A stretch of 64,000 nucleotides of DNA, taken from IMG/VR virus record IMGVR_UViG_3300030060_007423, positions 62,001 through 126,000 of that record. The stretch is one strand, 5' to 3'. This DNA comes from a virus. The position numbers and the translations under genes were made by a program. The notes under the pieces were generated by a model. That model saw only the letters and a program-made list of their open reading frames with translations, searched no databases and was not told the DNA's origin. Every line of letters begins with the position of its first letter. Position 1 is the first letter of the stretch. Shown here piece after piece: positions 35,147 through 43,418 of the stretch.

Positions 35147-35623
35147 ATGAAATTGAAAAACATTATAAATGAAATTTCTACAAAGGCTGGACTTAATGAT
35201 GTAATCAAAGGAAGAACAACTTCTATTGAAGGAATTAAAATGTCAAAAGAAATGGCAGAAAATTTAATGTATTGGATTACAACTTCTCCTTATGGTAGAA
35301 AATATGGTAAGCATATCTTAAAGGGTAGAATTGCTTCATTGATTGGACCAGCTAATGCAATGGGATTTGGTGATAGACTTAAAGGAAAATTAAAAGGCGA
35401 ATGGAAAGCTATTGTTGCAAAGCATGGACCTAAGAGAGAATCTGTTAATGAAAGATTAAGTCTTGCAAATGCAAAAAGAATGGATGGACTTCATAATATG
35501 AAAGCAATGAAACAAGTCATTATTGGTGCAAAGGTAATACAGAAAGATTTGTATGATGAAGGATTTGAAAATGATGAAATTCTAGAATTTTTAATGGATA
35601 GAATTAGACGAGCTGCATTTTAA
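35147..35623 (+). CDS. CTS-like tagged protein (158 aa)
   Basis: Begins MKLKNIINE|I, the recurring tag with a cleavage-like site. An internal site ESVNE|R lies at about residues 99-103, in the same ESVNE form as in the protein at 44113. Between the sites, SPYGRKYGKHILKGRIASLI; no known domain. Confidence 0.65.
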   Translation: MKLKNIINEISTKAGLNDVIKGRTTSIEGIKMSKEMAENLMYWITTSPYGRKYGKHILKGRIASLIGPANAMGFGDRLKGKLKGEWKAIVAKHGPKRESVNERLSLANAKRMDGLHNMKAMKQVIIGAKVIQKDLYDEGFENDEILEFLMDRIRRAAF

Positions 35624-36012
35624 TGGATAAGTATATCTACAGGGCAAAATTAGATAGGGTAGTTGATGGTGATACTATTGATGCTCTTATCGATGTAGGT
35701 TTTGATATATGGGTTAAGAAAAGAATCAGATATATGGGAATTGATACTTGGGAAAGTAGAACTCGAGACCTGGATGAAAAGAAAAAAGGATTAGCTGCAA
35801 AGGCTAGAAATAAACAACTATTAGATGAAGTATCCAGTAAGCCTGGATACTTTAGATTAAAATCTTACGGAGTTGGTAAATATGGTAGAGTACTTGGTGA
35901 GATTTTTATAATGGACAGTGAAGGTAAGCAATATAATATAAATGAACAACTTAAAGCCGAGGGACATGCTTACGAGTATCACGGCGGCAAAAAACAAGTA
36001 TTCAAAGGATAA
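35623..36012 (+). CDS. Thermonuclease-like nuclease (SNase family)
   Basis: 129 residues, OB-fold staphylococcal nuclease homologue. RVVDGDTI (Asp15, Asp17), RIRYMGIDTWES (Arg36, Asp41, Glu44) and KYGRVLGEI (Arg89) carry the calcium-binding and catalytic residues, so it should be active. It has no signal peptide and no CTS-like tag although it lies among tagged genes. It could degrade host DNA or RNA. Confidence 0.85.
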   Translation: MDKYIYRAKLDRVVDGDTIDALIDVGFDIWVKKRIRYMGIDTWESRTRDLDEKKKGLAAKARNKQLLDEVSSKPGYFRLKSYGVGKYGRVLGEIFIMDSEGKQYNINEQLKAEGHAYEYHGGKKQVFKG

Positions 36013-36017
36013 AAGAA

Positions 36018-36332
36018 ATGGCAAAAAAAGTAAAAAAGGCTGTAAAGAAAACAGCAAAGAAAGTTGTAAAAAAAGTTTTAGATTCAACAACTATCGATGA
36101 AAAAATTATTGAAAACATAGACAAGAATAGAAGTCTATATAATTTAATCTTATGTTACATTAAATGTTATGGTGGCTATTTATTGGCAGTAGGTGCTGGA
36201 TGTACTTATGGTGCAAACATTTGGTGGGGATTAGCATTAACCGTTGGTGCAGGTGCATGGGCATATTGGCAAGTATGTAAATGTAAAGCTTGTAAAACAA
36301 ATATGCCAGGTGGTACTTGTTGTAATGAATAA
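36018..36332 (+). CDS. Lys-rich, Cys-rich small membrane protein
   Basis: 104 residues. The first 25 form a Lys/Val repeat (KKVKKAVKKTAKKVVKK), followed by hydrophobic segments LYNLILCYIKCYGGYLLAVG and WWGLALTVGAGAWAYWQV, then CKCKACKTNMPGGTCC. Orientation and function unknown; a membrane-active or lysis role is possible given the neighbours. Confidence 0.55.
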   Translation: MAKKVKKAVKKTAKKVVKKVLDSTTIDEKIIENIDKNRSLYNLILCYIKCYGGYLLAVGAGCTYGANIWWGLALTVGAGAWAYWQVCKCKACKTNMPGGTCCNE

Positions 36333-36564
36333 GTTAGTATTAATATTTATGATACTGACATTGAGTTCATGTATGGTATCACAGAAAGCATACGATACAA
36401 AATGTGCAGAATATGATGCACAAATAGTTGAGCTTGAAAGTAAAGCTCGTGGCATGGAAATGAAAGAACAACTTTTAAGAGAAAAATTGCATAATGTAAT
36501 TACAGAACTTAAAAAATTAAAAGATCCAAACAACCAGCCACCACACGACCCAGCAAACGACTAG
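36325..36564 (+). CDS. Small lipoprotein (o-spanin candidate)
   Basis: 79 residues. MNKLVLIFMILTLSSC is a lipoprotein signal with lipobox LSSC (Cys16); the mature part has a predicted coiled coil (YDAQIVELESKARGMEMKEQ). The ATG at 36325 overlaps the previous stop; the longer frame start at 36244 is a shadow. An outer-membrane lipoprotein with a coiled coil fits an o-spanin or Rz1-like role, but this is inference. Confidence 0.6.
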   Translation: MNKLVLIFMILTLSSCMVSQKAYDTKCAEYDAQIVELESKARGMEMKEQLLREKLHNVITELKKLKDPNNQPPHDPAND

Positions 36565-36573
36565 GAGAAAAAA

Positions 36574-36879
36574 ATGATTAAATTGTCTAAAATATTAAAT
36601 GAAGATGGCTATAAAGGATTATTAGATGATATTCCTGGAGCAAAAGTATACACTGCATCTGGTGGTGGAACTGCTGAAACACAATCAACCAAAAAGATTT
36701 GGGATGATGGAACACCTGTTCTTAAGTATATTGCAAGAGCACCTAAAAAGACAATTAAGTTACCTAGAAAGTTTAAGGTTGTTGATGATACAAAATATGG
36801 CTGGTGGTACTTTCAGATTGGAAATGTTTGGCATGGAATTGACAAAGACAAATACGGAACACCACCGTTTGAATATTAA
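36574..36879 (+). CDS. CTS-like tagged protein (101 aa)
   Basis: Begins MIKLSKILNE|D, a good tag with cleavage-like site after ILNE. The rest is beta-rich with PKKTIKLPRKFKVVDD and WWYFQIGNVWHGID. An SD AGGAG precedes the start. Function unknown. Confidence 0.65.
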   Translation: MIKLSKILNEDGYKGLLDDIPGAKVYTASGGGTAETQSTKKIWDDGTPVLKYIARAPKKTIKLPRKFKVVDDTKYGWWYFQIGNVWHGIDKDKYGTPPFEY

Positions 36880-36895
36880 ATAAAGGAGAATTGTT

Positions 36896-37045
36896 ATGAT
36901 AAATTGGATAAACGGCTTTGATGCCGGAAATAAAAAAGAAAAGTACTACATTGAATTTAGAGTAGGTACTTTTACAGTATTAGAAATGAAGTGGGAATCT
37001 AAGAAATTTAGATTTATGATATTTAATTTGGGATTTGAAATATGA
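36896..37045 (+). CDS. Small hypothetical protein (49 aa)
   Basis: Strong SD AAGGAG 8 bases before the ATG at 36896 and an ATGA overlap with the next gene. Sequence INWINGFDAGNKKEKYYIEF with a beta-rich end. No family. Confidence 0.55.
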   Translation: MINWINGFDAGNKKEKYYIEFRVGTFTVLEMKWESKKFRFMIFNLGFEI

Positions 37046-40000
37046 AAAAGTTATTATTTTTATTGCTATTATTACCATCGGTTATATTAGCACAAAACAG
37101 TTGGATAAACATACAATTATTAACAGATGACTATCCAGAAGAAACTTCTTGGACTATAACACCTCCAGGTGGTTCTCCAATTATTGCTCAGTCTGATTCT
37201 ATAATGACAGACTTAACATTATATGATACAACAATTGCTGTAGGTGGAACTATAGTTGTTAATTTATACGACGAGTATGGAGATGGTTTAGGTGGATTTA
37301 ATGGTTCACCAGAAGGTTGGTTTTTAATTCAAAATGATTGTCAAGATACATTATTATATGTGGCAGGAGATTTTGGAGCTTTATATACTGACACTTTAAC
37401 AATAGCACCTTGTGCACCTCCAGTATCTGGATGTACTGATGTAAATGCTACCAATTATGATTCACTCGCCACAGCCGATGATGGTTCTTGTACCTATCCT
37501 CCATGTGGCGGTTTAGTTTTTAGTAATGCATATCAACAATGTCAACCAAATGGTCAAGCATTGGCTATATTTGAATGGGAAACAGATGCATACAATCCAA
37601 CTTGTGAAGTAGTCAAAGTATGGATTAGCAATGAAAACGGTTTAGGACCATTACAGTTTCCAGGTTCATGGCCATCAGGAGGACCTCATAACTTTGCATT
37701 TAATGCAGGTCCAGGACAAATGCCACCAAATTGGTCAGAAGAGTTTTATTGTCAAGTAGAATTTGCAGATGGTTCATTATCAGATACTATTGCATACACA
37801 CCAACACCATGTATTCCAGGTTGTACTGACCCAACACAAATAGCATATAATCCTTGGGCTACAATAGATGATGGTTCATGTAGTGGAACAACTTGTGACA
37901 CAAATACACAATATCAAATATCCATTTCAATAACATTAGATAATTGGCCAGGTGAAACAAGCTGGCAATTTGTTGATGGTTTAGGTAATACATTTGACTA
38001 TCCAGTAGGAACATATGATTTTAATGATATAGGACAAACTTATACTTACGCATTCTGTGTAGACCAAAATGCAGCTTTTGAAATGATTATCAATGATGAT
38101 TATGGTGATGGTATGGCTGGTTCAACATCAGGTGGAACAATGGATGGTGAAATTTTTATATATGATTGTTCAGGAGATACTATTTGGTATATGGACAATC
38201 CTGGTTTTGGAACTGTATTATATTCAGGTCCACAAACAGCAACACCTTGTCCTACTATTCCAGTAATAGACGGATGTACAGATGATGATTATGTTGAGTT
38301 TAATCCTCAAGCAAATAATGATGATGGTAGTTGCTTAACATTACATACTTACGGTTGTACAGACCCAGCAGCGTTTAACTATGATCCTTCAGCAACTATG
38401 ATGGACTTAACACCAGATTGTAATTACGAACTATGGATTGGAGATGCTGGCGGTGATGGTTGGGGTAATTCATTTATAGGTGTATATCAAAATGGTATTA
38501 ATCTTGGAACATATACAATGGGACCAGGTAATTATCAACAAACCTTTAATGTAATTTTAGACCCAGGAGTTCCAGTAGAAGTATTTTATTTTGAAGTAGG
38601 TGGACCACAACAACCACCAGAAGAGGTACAATTTCAAACTTGGCATAATTCATTTAAGTTAACAAATGCAGATGGTGTTGAACTAATGTATGAAGGACAG
38701 AATCCATTTGCAAATAATGGTCAAGGAGCACTTCAAGGATTTGGAGCACCATTCTTTACAAAATATGTAGCAGTTCCATTTTGTGGAAATACTTGTATTC
38801 CAACAGTATTGGGTTGTATGGACTCATTATCTGTAAACTTTGACCCAAATGCAAATGTAGATGATGGTTCTTGTATTCCTGAAATTTTAGGATGTACTAA
38901 CCTTTTAGCATTTAACTATGACCCAAATGCAACTTTGGATGATGGTTCATGTATTCCAGTTGTAAATGGATGTATGGATTCATTGGCATATAATTTTAAT
39001 CCTTTAGCTAATACACCAGATGGAAGTTGTGTATTTTTAGGATGTACAGATAATTTAGCTTGTAATTATGATGCAATTGCAAATGTAGATAATGGAGGTT
39101 GTACTTACCCAGCTCAATATTACGATTGTTATGGAGCATGTATAAATGATACTGATGGTGATGGTGTTTGTGATGAGTTGGAAGTTTTAGGATGTACGGA
39201 TCCATTATCAACTAATTTTAATCCTGCAGCTACAGATGACGATGGTACTTGTATACCAATTATTTATGGATGTACTGACCCAACAATGTATAACTATAGT
39301 GTAACTGCTAATACAGATGATGGTAGTTGTGTACCGTACATTTATGGATGTACTGACCCAACAATGTTTAATTATGATGTAACTGCAAACACTGACGATG
39401 GTACATGTATACCTATTGTTATTGGTTGTATGGATGTAACTATGTGGAACTATGATCCTTTAGCTAACACATCATCAGGAAATTGTATTCCATTCATATA
39501 TGGTTGTATGGACCCAACGATGTTTAATTATGATCCGTTGGCGAATACAGATAATGGTACATGTGAGCCATTTGTTTATGGATGTACTGACCAAACTGCA
39601 CTTAACTTTAACCCATTAGCAAATACTTTAGATAATAGTTGTTGTTATATTGCAGGATGTACTGACGCATCAGCACTTAATTATGATCCAGACGCATGTT
39701 ATGATGACAATTCATGTATAACAATTGTAACAGGTTGTACTGATGTAACGGCTTACAACTATAACCCAGCTGCAAATGTTTCAGATTCAAGTTGTTTATA
39801 TGATGCAGGTTGTTATGGTGGACCAGGAGTTCCATATTGGTTGAATGATGGATGTTATGCTTGGGTAATTGATGTTGATGATTATTGTTGTACAAATGAT
39901 TGGGATGTAAACTGTCAATCAATGTATGATTATTGTGAACAAGGTTGGCCAGTGTCAACTGAAGAATTATCTGGTTCAGGTACAATATTGGTATATCCAA

Positions 40001-40191
40001 ACCCAACGCCAGATGTATTAAATATTGATACACGATTAGATGTTGAAGTTGAATTATATGATATGATGGGAAGAAAACTTATCGTAACAACTGATAAGAG
40101 AATAGACATATCTAAATTTGATTCTGGAGTATACAACATGATAATTATATACGACAACCTTAGATTTAGTAAAAGGGTAATAAAACAGTAA
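37042..40191 (+). CDS. Secreted Cys-rich repeat protein with T9SS sorting domain
   Basis: 1049 residues. Signal peptide MKKLLFLLLLLPSVILAQ (cleavage near 18). Several YGDGL/DYGDGM-type domains, then about 16 repeats of the form GCTDP-x-A-x-NYDP-x-A-x-DDGSC between about 130 and 925, typical of flavobacterial surface proteins. A Cys-rich DDYCCTNDWDVNC block precedes the end. The last 80 residues are a type A T9SS sorting domain: VYPNPTPDVLNI, VELYDMMGRKL, DISKFDSGVYNMII and a terminal basic end. It would be exported through the host type IX system and attached to the cell surface. It starts in an ATGA overlap with a small phage gene. Confidence 0.9.
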   Translation: MKKLLFLLLLLPSVILAQNSWINIQLLTDDYPEETSWTITPPGGSPIIAQSDSIMTDLTLYDTTIAVGGTIVVNLYDEYGDGLGGFNGSPEGWFLIQNDCQDTLLYVAGDFGALYTDTLTIAPCAPPVSGCTDVNATNYDSLATADDGSCTYPPCGGLVFSNAYQQCQPNGQALAIFEWETDAYNPTCEVVKVWISNENGLGPLQFPGSWPSGGPHNFAFNAGPGQMPPNWSEEFYCQVEFADGSLSDTIAYTPTPCIPGCTDPTQIAYNPWATIDDGSCSGTTCDTNTQYQISISITLDNWPGETSWQFVDGLGNTFDYPVGTYDFNDIGQTYTYAFCVDQNAAFEMIINDDYGDGMAGSTSGGTMDGEIFIYDCSGDTIWYMDNPGFGTVLYSGPQTATPCPTIPVIDGCTDDDYVEFNPQANNDDGSCLTLHTYGCTDPAAFNYDPSATMMDLTPDCNYELWIGDAGGDGWGNSFIGVYQNGINLGTYTMGPGNYQQTFNVILDPGVPVEVFYFEVGGPQQPPEEVQFQTWHNSFKLTNADGVELMYEGQNPFANNGQGALQGFGAPFFTKYVAVPFCGNTCIPTVLGCMDSLSVNFDPNANVDDGSCIPEILGCTNLLAFNYDPNATLDDGSCIPVVNGCMDSLAYNFNPLANTPDGSCVFLGCTDNLACNYDAIANVDNGGCTYPAQYYDCYGACINDTDGDGVCDELEVLGCTDPLSTNFNPAATDDDGTCIPIIYGCTDPTMYNYSVTANTDDGSCVPYIYGCTDPTMFNYDVTANTDDGTCIPIVIGCMDVTMWNYDPLANTSSGNCIPFIYGCMDPTMFNYDPLANTDNGTCEPFVYGCTDQTALNFNPLANTLDNSCCYIAGCTDASALNYDPDACYDDNSCITIVTGCTDVTAYNYNPAANVSDSSCLYDAGCYGGPGVPYWLNDGCYAWVIDVDDYCCTNDWDVNCQSMYDYCEQGWPVSTEELSGSGTILVYPNPTPDVLNIDTRLDVEVELYDMMGRKLIVTTDKRIDISKFDSGVYNMIIIYDNLRFSKRVIKQ
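37429..39803 (+). repeat. Tandem GCTD/DDGSC coding repeats
   Basis: About 16 degenerate repeats of 60-90 bases in the coding sequence of the T9SS protein, each giving GCTD or GCMD, then N(Y/F)(D/N)P, then (D)DG(S/T)C. Several consecutive units after 39190 have near-identical spacing of 26 residues, showing recent tandem duplication; earlier units are interrupted by longer domains. Confidence 0.85.
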
Positions 40192-40601
40192 TGAAAAAAT
40201 TTATTAATTGGCATAAGCTTACTATAGGTAAATTACAAAATATCTTGAGAATAGATTCATATCAAACTTTATGGATAAGTTTTGTTAAGGGATTATTTAT
40301 AGGGTATTTACTATGTATGCTTACAAGTTGTGCACTAACATATGAAGCACCACATAAATGCGAATTAATGCTAAGAGGTGAACCTTGCTTAACCAGCCAT
40401 GTATGCTGTAATCCACCTCAGACATATCATTATGAAACATATCCAAATTACTATAATTGGTGGTGGCTAACACGACCAAAGCATACTACTAATTATGTAA
40501 TTGTAAAACCAAATAATAAACCTACATATAATGGTCATAGACCAAATTGGAATAATAAGCCTAATAATAAGCCTAATAAAAATAGGAGTAAAAGAAAATG
40601 A
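40191..40601 (+). CDS. Envelope protein with lipobox-like segment
   Basis: 136 residues. ISFVKGLFIGYLLCMLTSC (about 29-47) is a hydrophobic segment ending in a lipobox-like LTSC; residues beyond are Asn/Pro/Lys-rich with a short repeat (NNKPNNKPNK) near the C-terminus. The N-terminal 28 residues before the hydrophobic part are unusual for a lipoprotein, so membrane anchoring is the safer reading. Possibly cell-surface. Confidence 0.55.
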   Translation: MKKFINWHKLTIGKLQNILRIDSYQTLWISFVKGLFIGYLLCMLTSCALTYEAPHKCELMLRGEPCLTSHVCCNPPQTYHYETYPNYYNWWWLTRPKHTTNYVIVKPNNKPTYNGHRPNWNNKPNNKPNKNRSKRK

Positions 40602-41677
40602 AAAAGTTACTAATCATACTATGTATGTTACCAGCATTTATGTTTGGTCAAGAAGTTAAAGACAACAAGTTTGAAAAAATACAGAAAAGTCTTAAAAAGA
40701 CATTTAAGTTTGCAACATTTTATGGAGCTGTGAACGGTGGTAATTCAGTATCAGATGTAGATGTATTTAGTGTTACAAACGGATTACAAACAAATACAAT
40801 CCAAACTCCTTTTGATTATTCACTTACAGCTGGTGTAAGAAAGATTGCTAGGTTAGGCTACGAAAATAGAGCTAACACATTTTATAATGGTACCGAGAAT
40901 AGTTTTAGTGATGCTGCAACAATTGGTAGGGTTAGTGGCTTTGAATTTCTATTTGAGGCTGACTACAGAAGACAACAAGGTCAAAACTTTTTAGACCAAA
41001 ACCACTTTTTAAGATATGTTGCAGATAGATATATTGTTAAAGTAGAGTATTTACAAGATGGTTTTGCTGATATACAATATTTTGAAGCTTCACAGAGATT
41101 TAGACAAAAAGTAGGAAACAAATTATCATTTAATATTGGTGCAGTACAAAGATTGTCTGAACCTTATGGATATGACCCATTAGAGGAATGGATGTTATCA
41201 AATGGTAATTTACATTATACATCCCTTGCTATTCAAGAAGGATATACAGTTCAATTTGATGGTCAAGGTGGTGAAACATATTATAACCCATCAGGACAAG
41301 TAGTTGCGGAAAATACACAAATATGGGAAGGTGTTGTTATACCTACTGTATTGTCAGATTATACAGAAAAGAAGAGAAATCAACTAGACCAAACATTCCA
41401 ATACTCAGTAGTTGTTGGTTTTGATTTCTATCATTTTACAAAAGAATTTTGGTTACATTCATGGGGTAATGTAATGCCATATCATTATGATGATGGTGGT
41501 GAATTTAGTTATCATGAATATAATGGTGGACAATGGGTAGACTATTCAGGTGGTCTTATATTTGGATATTATGTTATACCAAAAAAATTAGGGTTATTTG
41601 TTGAAGGAAAATACAATAAGTACTGGAATCGTAATTGGCATGATTTCAGCTTTGGACTTAACTACGTAATATTTTAG
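40598..41677 (+). CDS. Outer-membrane beta-barrel protein
   Basis: 359 residues. Signal peptide MKKLLIILCMLPAFMFGQ; then alternating strands such as SGFEFLFEADYRRQQ, RYIVKVEYLQDG and FQYSVVVGFDFYHF, ending in SFGLNYVIF with the C-terminal Phe used for barrel insertion. An outer-membrane protein encoded by a phage, expressed next to the T9SS substrate. It could alter the host surface or block superinfection. Confidence 0.75.
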   Translation: MKKLLIILCMLPAFMFGQEVKDNKFEKIQKSLKKTFKFATFYGAVNGGNSVSDVDVFSVTNGLQTNTIQTPFDYSLTAGVRKIARLGYENRANTFYNGTENSFSDAATIGRVSGFEFLFEADYRRQQGQNFLDQNHFLRYVADRYIVKVEYLQDGFADIQYFEASQRFRQKVGNKLSFNIGAVQRLSEPYGYDPLEEWMLSNGNLHYTSLAIQEGYTVQFDGQGGETYYNPSGQVVAENTQIWEGVVIPTVLSDYTEKKRNQLDQTFQYSVVVGFDFYHFTKEFWLHSWGNVMPYHYDDGGEFSYHEYNGGQWVDYSGGLIFGYYVIPKKLGLFVEGKYNKYWNRNWHDFSFGLNYVIF

Positions 41678-41687
41678 GAGTTTACAA

Positions 41688-41978
41688 ATGGCAAAGGAAT
41701 TAAATGAAGATTCAGGTTTTAAGGTTAGTATAAAAACTTTAATAGCAATTGGATTCGCAATGGCAACAATCATAGGGATGTGGTTTGCTCTTCAAGCAGA
41801 TATTGAAGAGGCAAAAGAATTACCAGTTCCACCACCACCTGATGTTACCAGGATGGAATTTGATATGAAAGATAAGAACATACGTCTAACTATCGAGAAT
41901 ACTCAAGAAGATGTTGAAGAAATAAAAGAAGATTTGGATAGGATTGAAGAAAAAATTGACGAATTAAACAGGAGATAA
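41688..41978 (+). CDS. Single-TM coiled-coil protein (i-spanin candidate)
   Basis: 96 residues. One membrane helix (TLIAIGFAMATIIGMWFAL, about 17-35), a Pro-rich spacer LPVPPPPD, and a charged coiled coil to the end. This arrangement fits an inner-membrane spanin subunit, to pair with the lipoprotein at 36325. The short distance to the endolysin-like gene supports this; not proven. Confidence 0.5.
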   Translation: MAKELNEDSGFKVSIKTLIAIGFAMATIIGMWFALQADIEEAKELPVPPPPDVTRMEFDMKDKNIRLTIENTQEDVEEIKEDLDRIEEKIDELNRR

Positions 41979-41981
41979 GTT

Positions 41982-42335
41982 ATGAAATTTATTAAATTGA
42001 TTATAGTTATGTTTATGATGTTACCACTTATTAGTTTTGGCCAAACGTTAAAGCTTGGTAGTGGTGTACAAGTAGTTCACTTCAACGCAAATTGGAATTC
42101 AGCAAATGATGTTAAGTGGGTTAAAGGTTTAAGTGACTGTAAAATAAAATCATGTGATATAGCTACAGATACTAAAGCACAAAATAAATGGGAAATAGTA
42201 GTTGTACCAACAATTATAATTTTTAATGATGGAGAAGAGGTTAAAAGATTTCAAGCAGATATATCTTTTGCCATGAAGGCAACCCAAGAGGAGGTTCAGG
42301 AAAAAATAGATGAAATATTAATGGAGGGATTCTAA
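41982..42335 (+). CDS. Secreted thioredoxin-like protein lacking CxxC
   Basis: 117 residues. Signal peptide MKFIKLIIVMFMMLPLISFG, then VVHFNANWNSANDVKW (the thioredoxin active-site position, where the Cys-x-x-Cys is replaced by Asn-Trp-Asn-Ser), DIATDTKAQNKW and VVVPTIIIFNDG with the cis-Pro motif. It cannot act as a disulfide oxidoreductase; a binding role in the periplasm is likely. Confidence 0.7.
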   Translation: MKFIKLIIVMFMMLPLISFGQTLKLGSGVQVVHFNANWNSANDVKWVKGLSDCKIKSCDIATDTKAQNKWEIVVVPTIIIFNDGEEVKRFQADISFAMKATQEEVQEKIDEILMEGF

Positions 42336-42556
42336 TGTGGAAATTATTCAAAGACGAAAATGATATAAACGAAAAAGCTATTGTTGGCTTTGCATCTTTT
42401 ATCTTAATGGTATTATTTGCAATTTGTGATTTAATTACTGGATGGTGTGGTATGGAACTTGTAATAAATGAAGTAATATATAATTCATTTGTTATTGTAA
42501 CATTAGGTAGCTTTGGTATAAGTTCAATAGAAAAAATCAAAGGCAATGGAAAGTAA
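42335..42556 (+). CDS. Two-TM membrane protein (holin candidate)
   Basis: 73 residues with AIVGFASFILMVLFAICDLITGW and NSFVIVTLGSFGISSI as two membrane segments. Size, charge layout and neighbours fit a class II holin, but no family is recognised for certain. One-base overlaps with both neighbours. Confidence 0.5.
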   Translation: MWKLFKDENDINEKAIVGFASFILMVLFAICDLITGWCGMELVINEVIYNSFVIVTLGSFGISSIEKIKGNGK

Positions 42557-42942
42557 TGATTAAATTAACAGATATACTATTTGAGTATGTAACAAAGAGT
42601 GACATGCGTAGTATTGAAAACTATGCAGATAAACTTTTTGCAGCAGCAGGTATTGATGTTGATTTTACACGTCACTTTAGACAACGTGTTAATGATGAAA
42701 GAAATATAAAACCAATTACAGCAGCAGAACTAATAGGTGTATTTAAGAGGACATGGAAGAAGTACGGAAAAAAACTACCAGAATTAACGGCAAATGCTGA
42801 AGCTGTAATAAAAGACATGAGAAGTGATATAAATATGCCATTTGTATTTACACAAGATAAAGGTGGCGAATTGGATTTAATTGCTAAAACCATAATGAGA
42901 AAGAAAAACTTTCGAACAACAAATAAAGTATTGGATATATAA
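42556..42942 (+). CDS. CTS-like tagged protein (128 aa), conserved in T4-like phages
   Basis: Begins MIKLTDILFE|Y, the recurring tag. The body has FTRHFRQRVNDERNIKPIT, then KYGKKL, DMRSDINMPFVF and LDLIAKTIMRKKNFRT, an arrangement I associate with hypothetical proteins of marine T4-like phages. Probably an internal head protein. One-base overlap with the holin-like gene. Confidence 0.7.
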   Translation: MIKLTDILFEYVTKSDMRSIENYADKLFAAAGIDVDFTRHFRQRVNDERNIKPITAAELIGVFKRTWKKYGKKLPELTANAEAVIKDMRSDINMPFVFTQDKGGELDLIAKTIMRKKNFRTTNKVLDI

Positions 42943-42944
42943 TT

Positions 42945-43418
42945 ATGACAAAATTTAATGACGCAAAATGGAGAAGAGAAATATTAGAAGGTAAGCACCA
43001 ATTAAACGAGTTTACTGAATATGGTTTTGACCCTAGAGAAATGCACCAGAGAAATTCTGAAAACCCACAAAAAGTTGTAAGTGCATTAAAGAAAGCAGGC
43101 TTTTCAAAAATAAACCTTGGTAAAGCTCAAAAACAAGTAAGAAGTTTGGATATGAATAAAACTCGAGGCGTTATGTTTGTTCATGTACAATATCACGTTA
43201 TTGAAGGAAAGGACGGAAAGAAATACTTTATACATCAATCACAATATCATCATAGAGATTTTGGAACAGGTGGTGTAAATCTAACAGCAGTGTATGTAGA
43301 GGAGAGACCTAACTATCCAGATAAAGGTGGTGAAAAAGAAATAGGAAGAGCAGTTTTTCTTAAAGATGATTTCTTAGACGGTTTGAAAAAAGTTAATGTA
43401 TTGAAACGGGCTTCATGA
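42945..43418 (+). CDS. Hypothetical protein with cleavage-like sites near N-terminus
   Basis: 157 residues. REILEGKHQLNE|FTE at about 11-24 has two (I/L)-x-E sites but not the exact M-I-K-L start, so it is a weaker member of the tagged set. The body (VRSLDMNKTRGVMFVHVQYH) is beta-rich. The stop overlaps the next start by 4 bases. Confidence 0.55.
   Translation: MTKFNDAKWRREILEGKHQLNEFTEYGFDPREMHQRNSENPQKVVSALKKAGFSKINLGKAQKQVRSLDMNKTRGVMFVHVQYHVIEGKDGKKYFIHQSQYHHRDFGTGGVNLTAVYVEERPNYPDKGGEKEIGRAVFLKDDFLDGLKKVNVLKRAS

Noticed and set aside
36244-36324. Longer lipoprotein frame from 36244
   Set aside because: The upstream part is a frame-shifted shadow of the membrane gene at 36018 and would bury the signal peptide.
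37429-39803. CRISPR-like repeat array
   Set aside because: The repeats are degenerate in DNA, vary in spacing and encode a protein repeat; no leader or cas genes.
39008-40033. Minus-strand ORFs opposite the T9SS gene
   Set aside because: Low-complexity His/Leu/Tyr-rich translations produced by the repeat array on the other strand.
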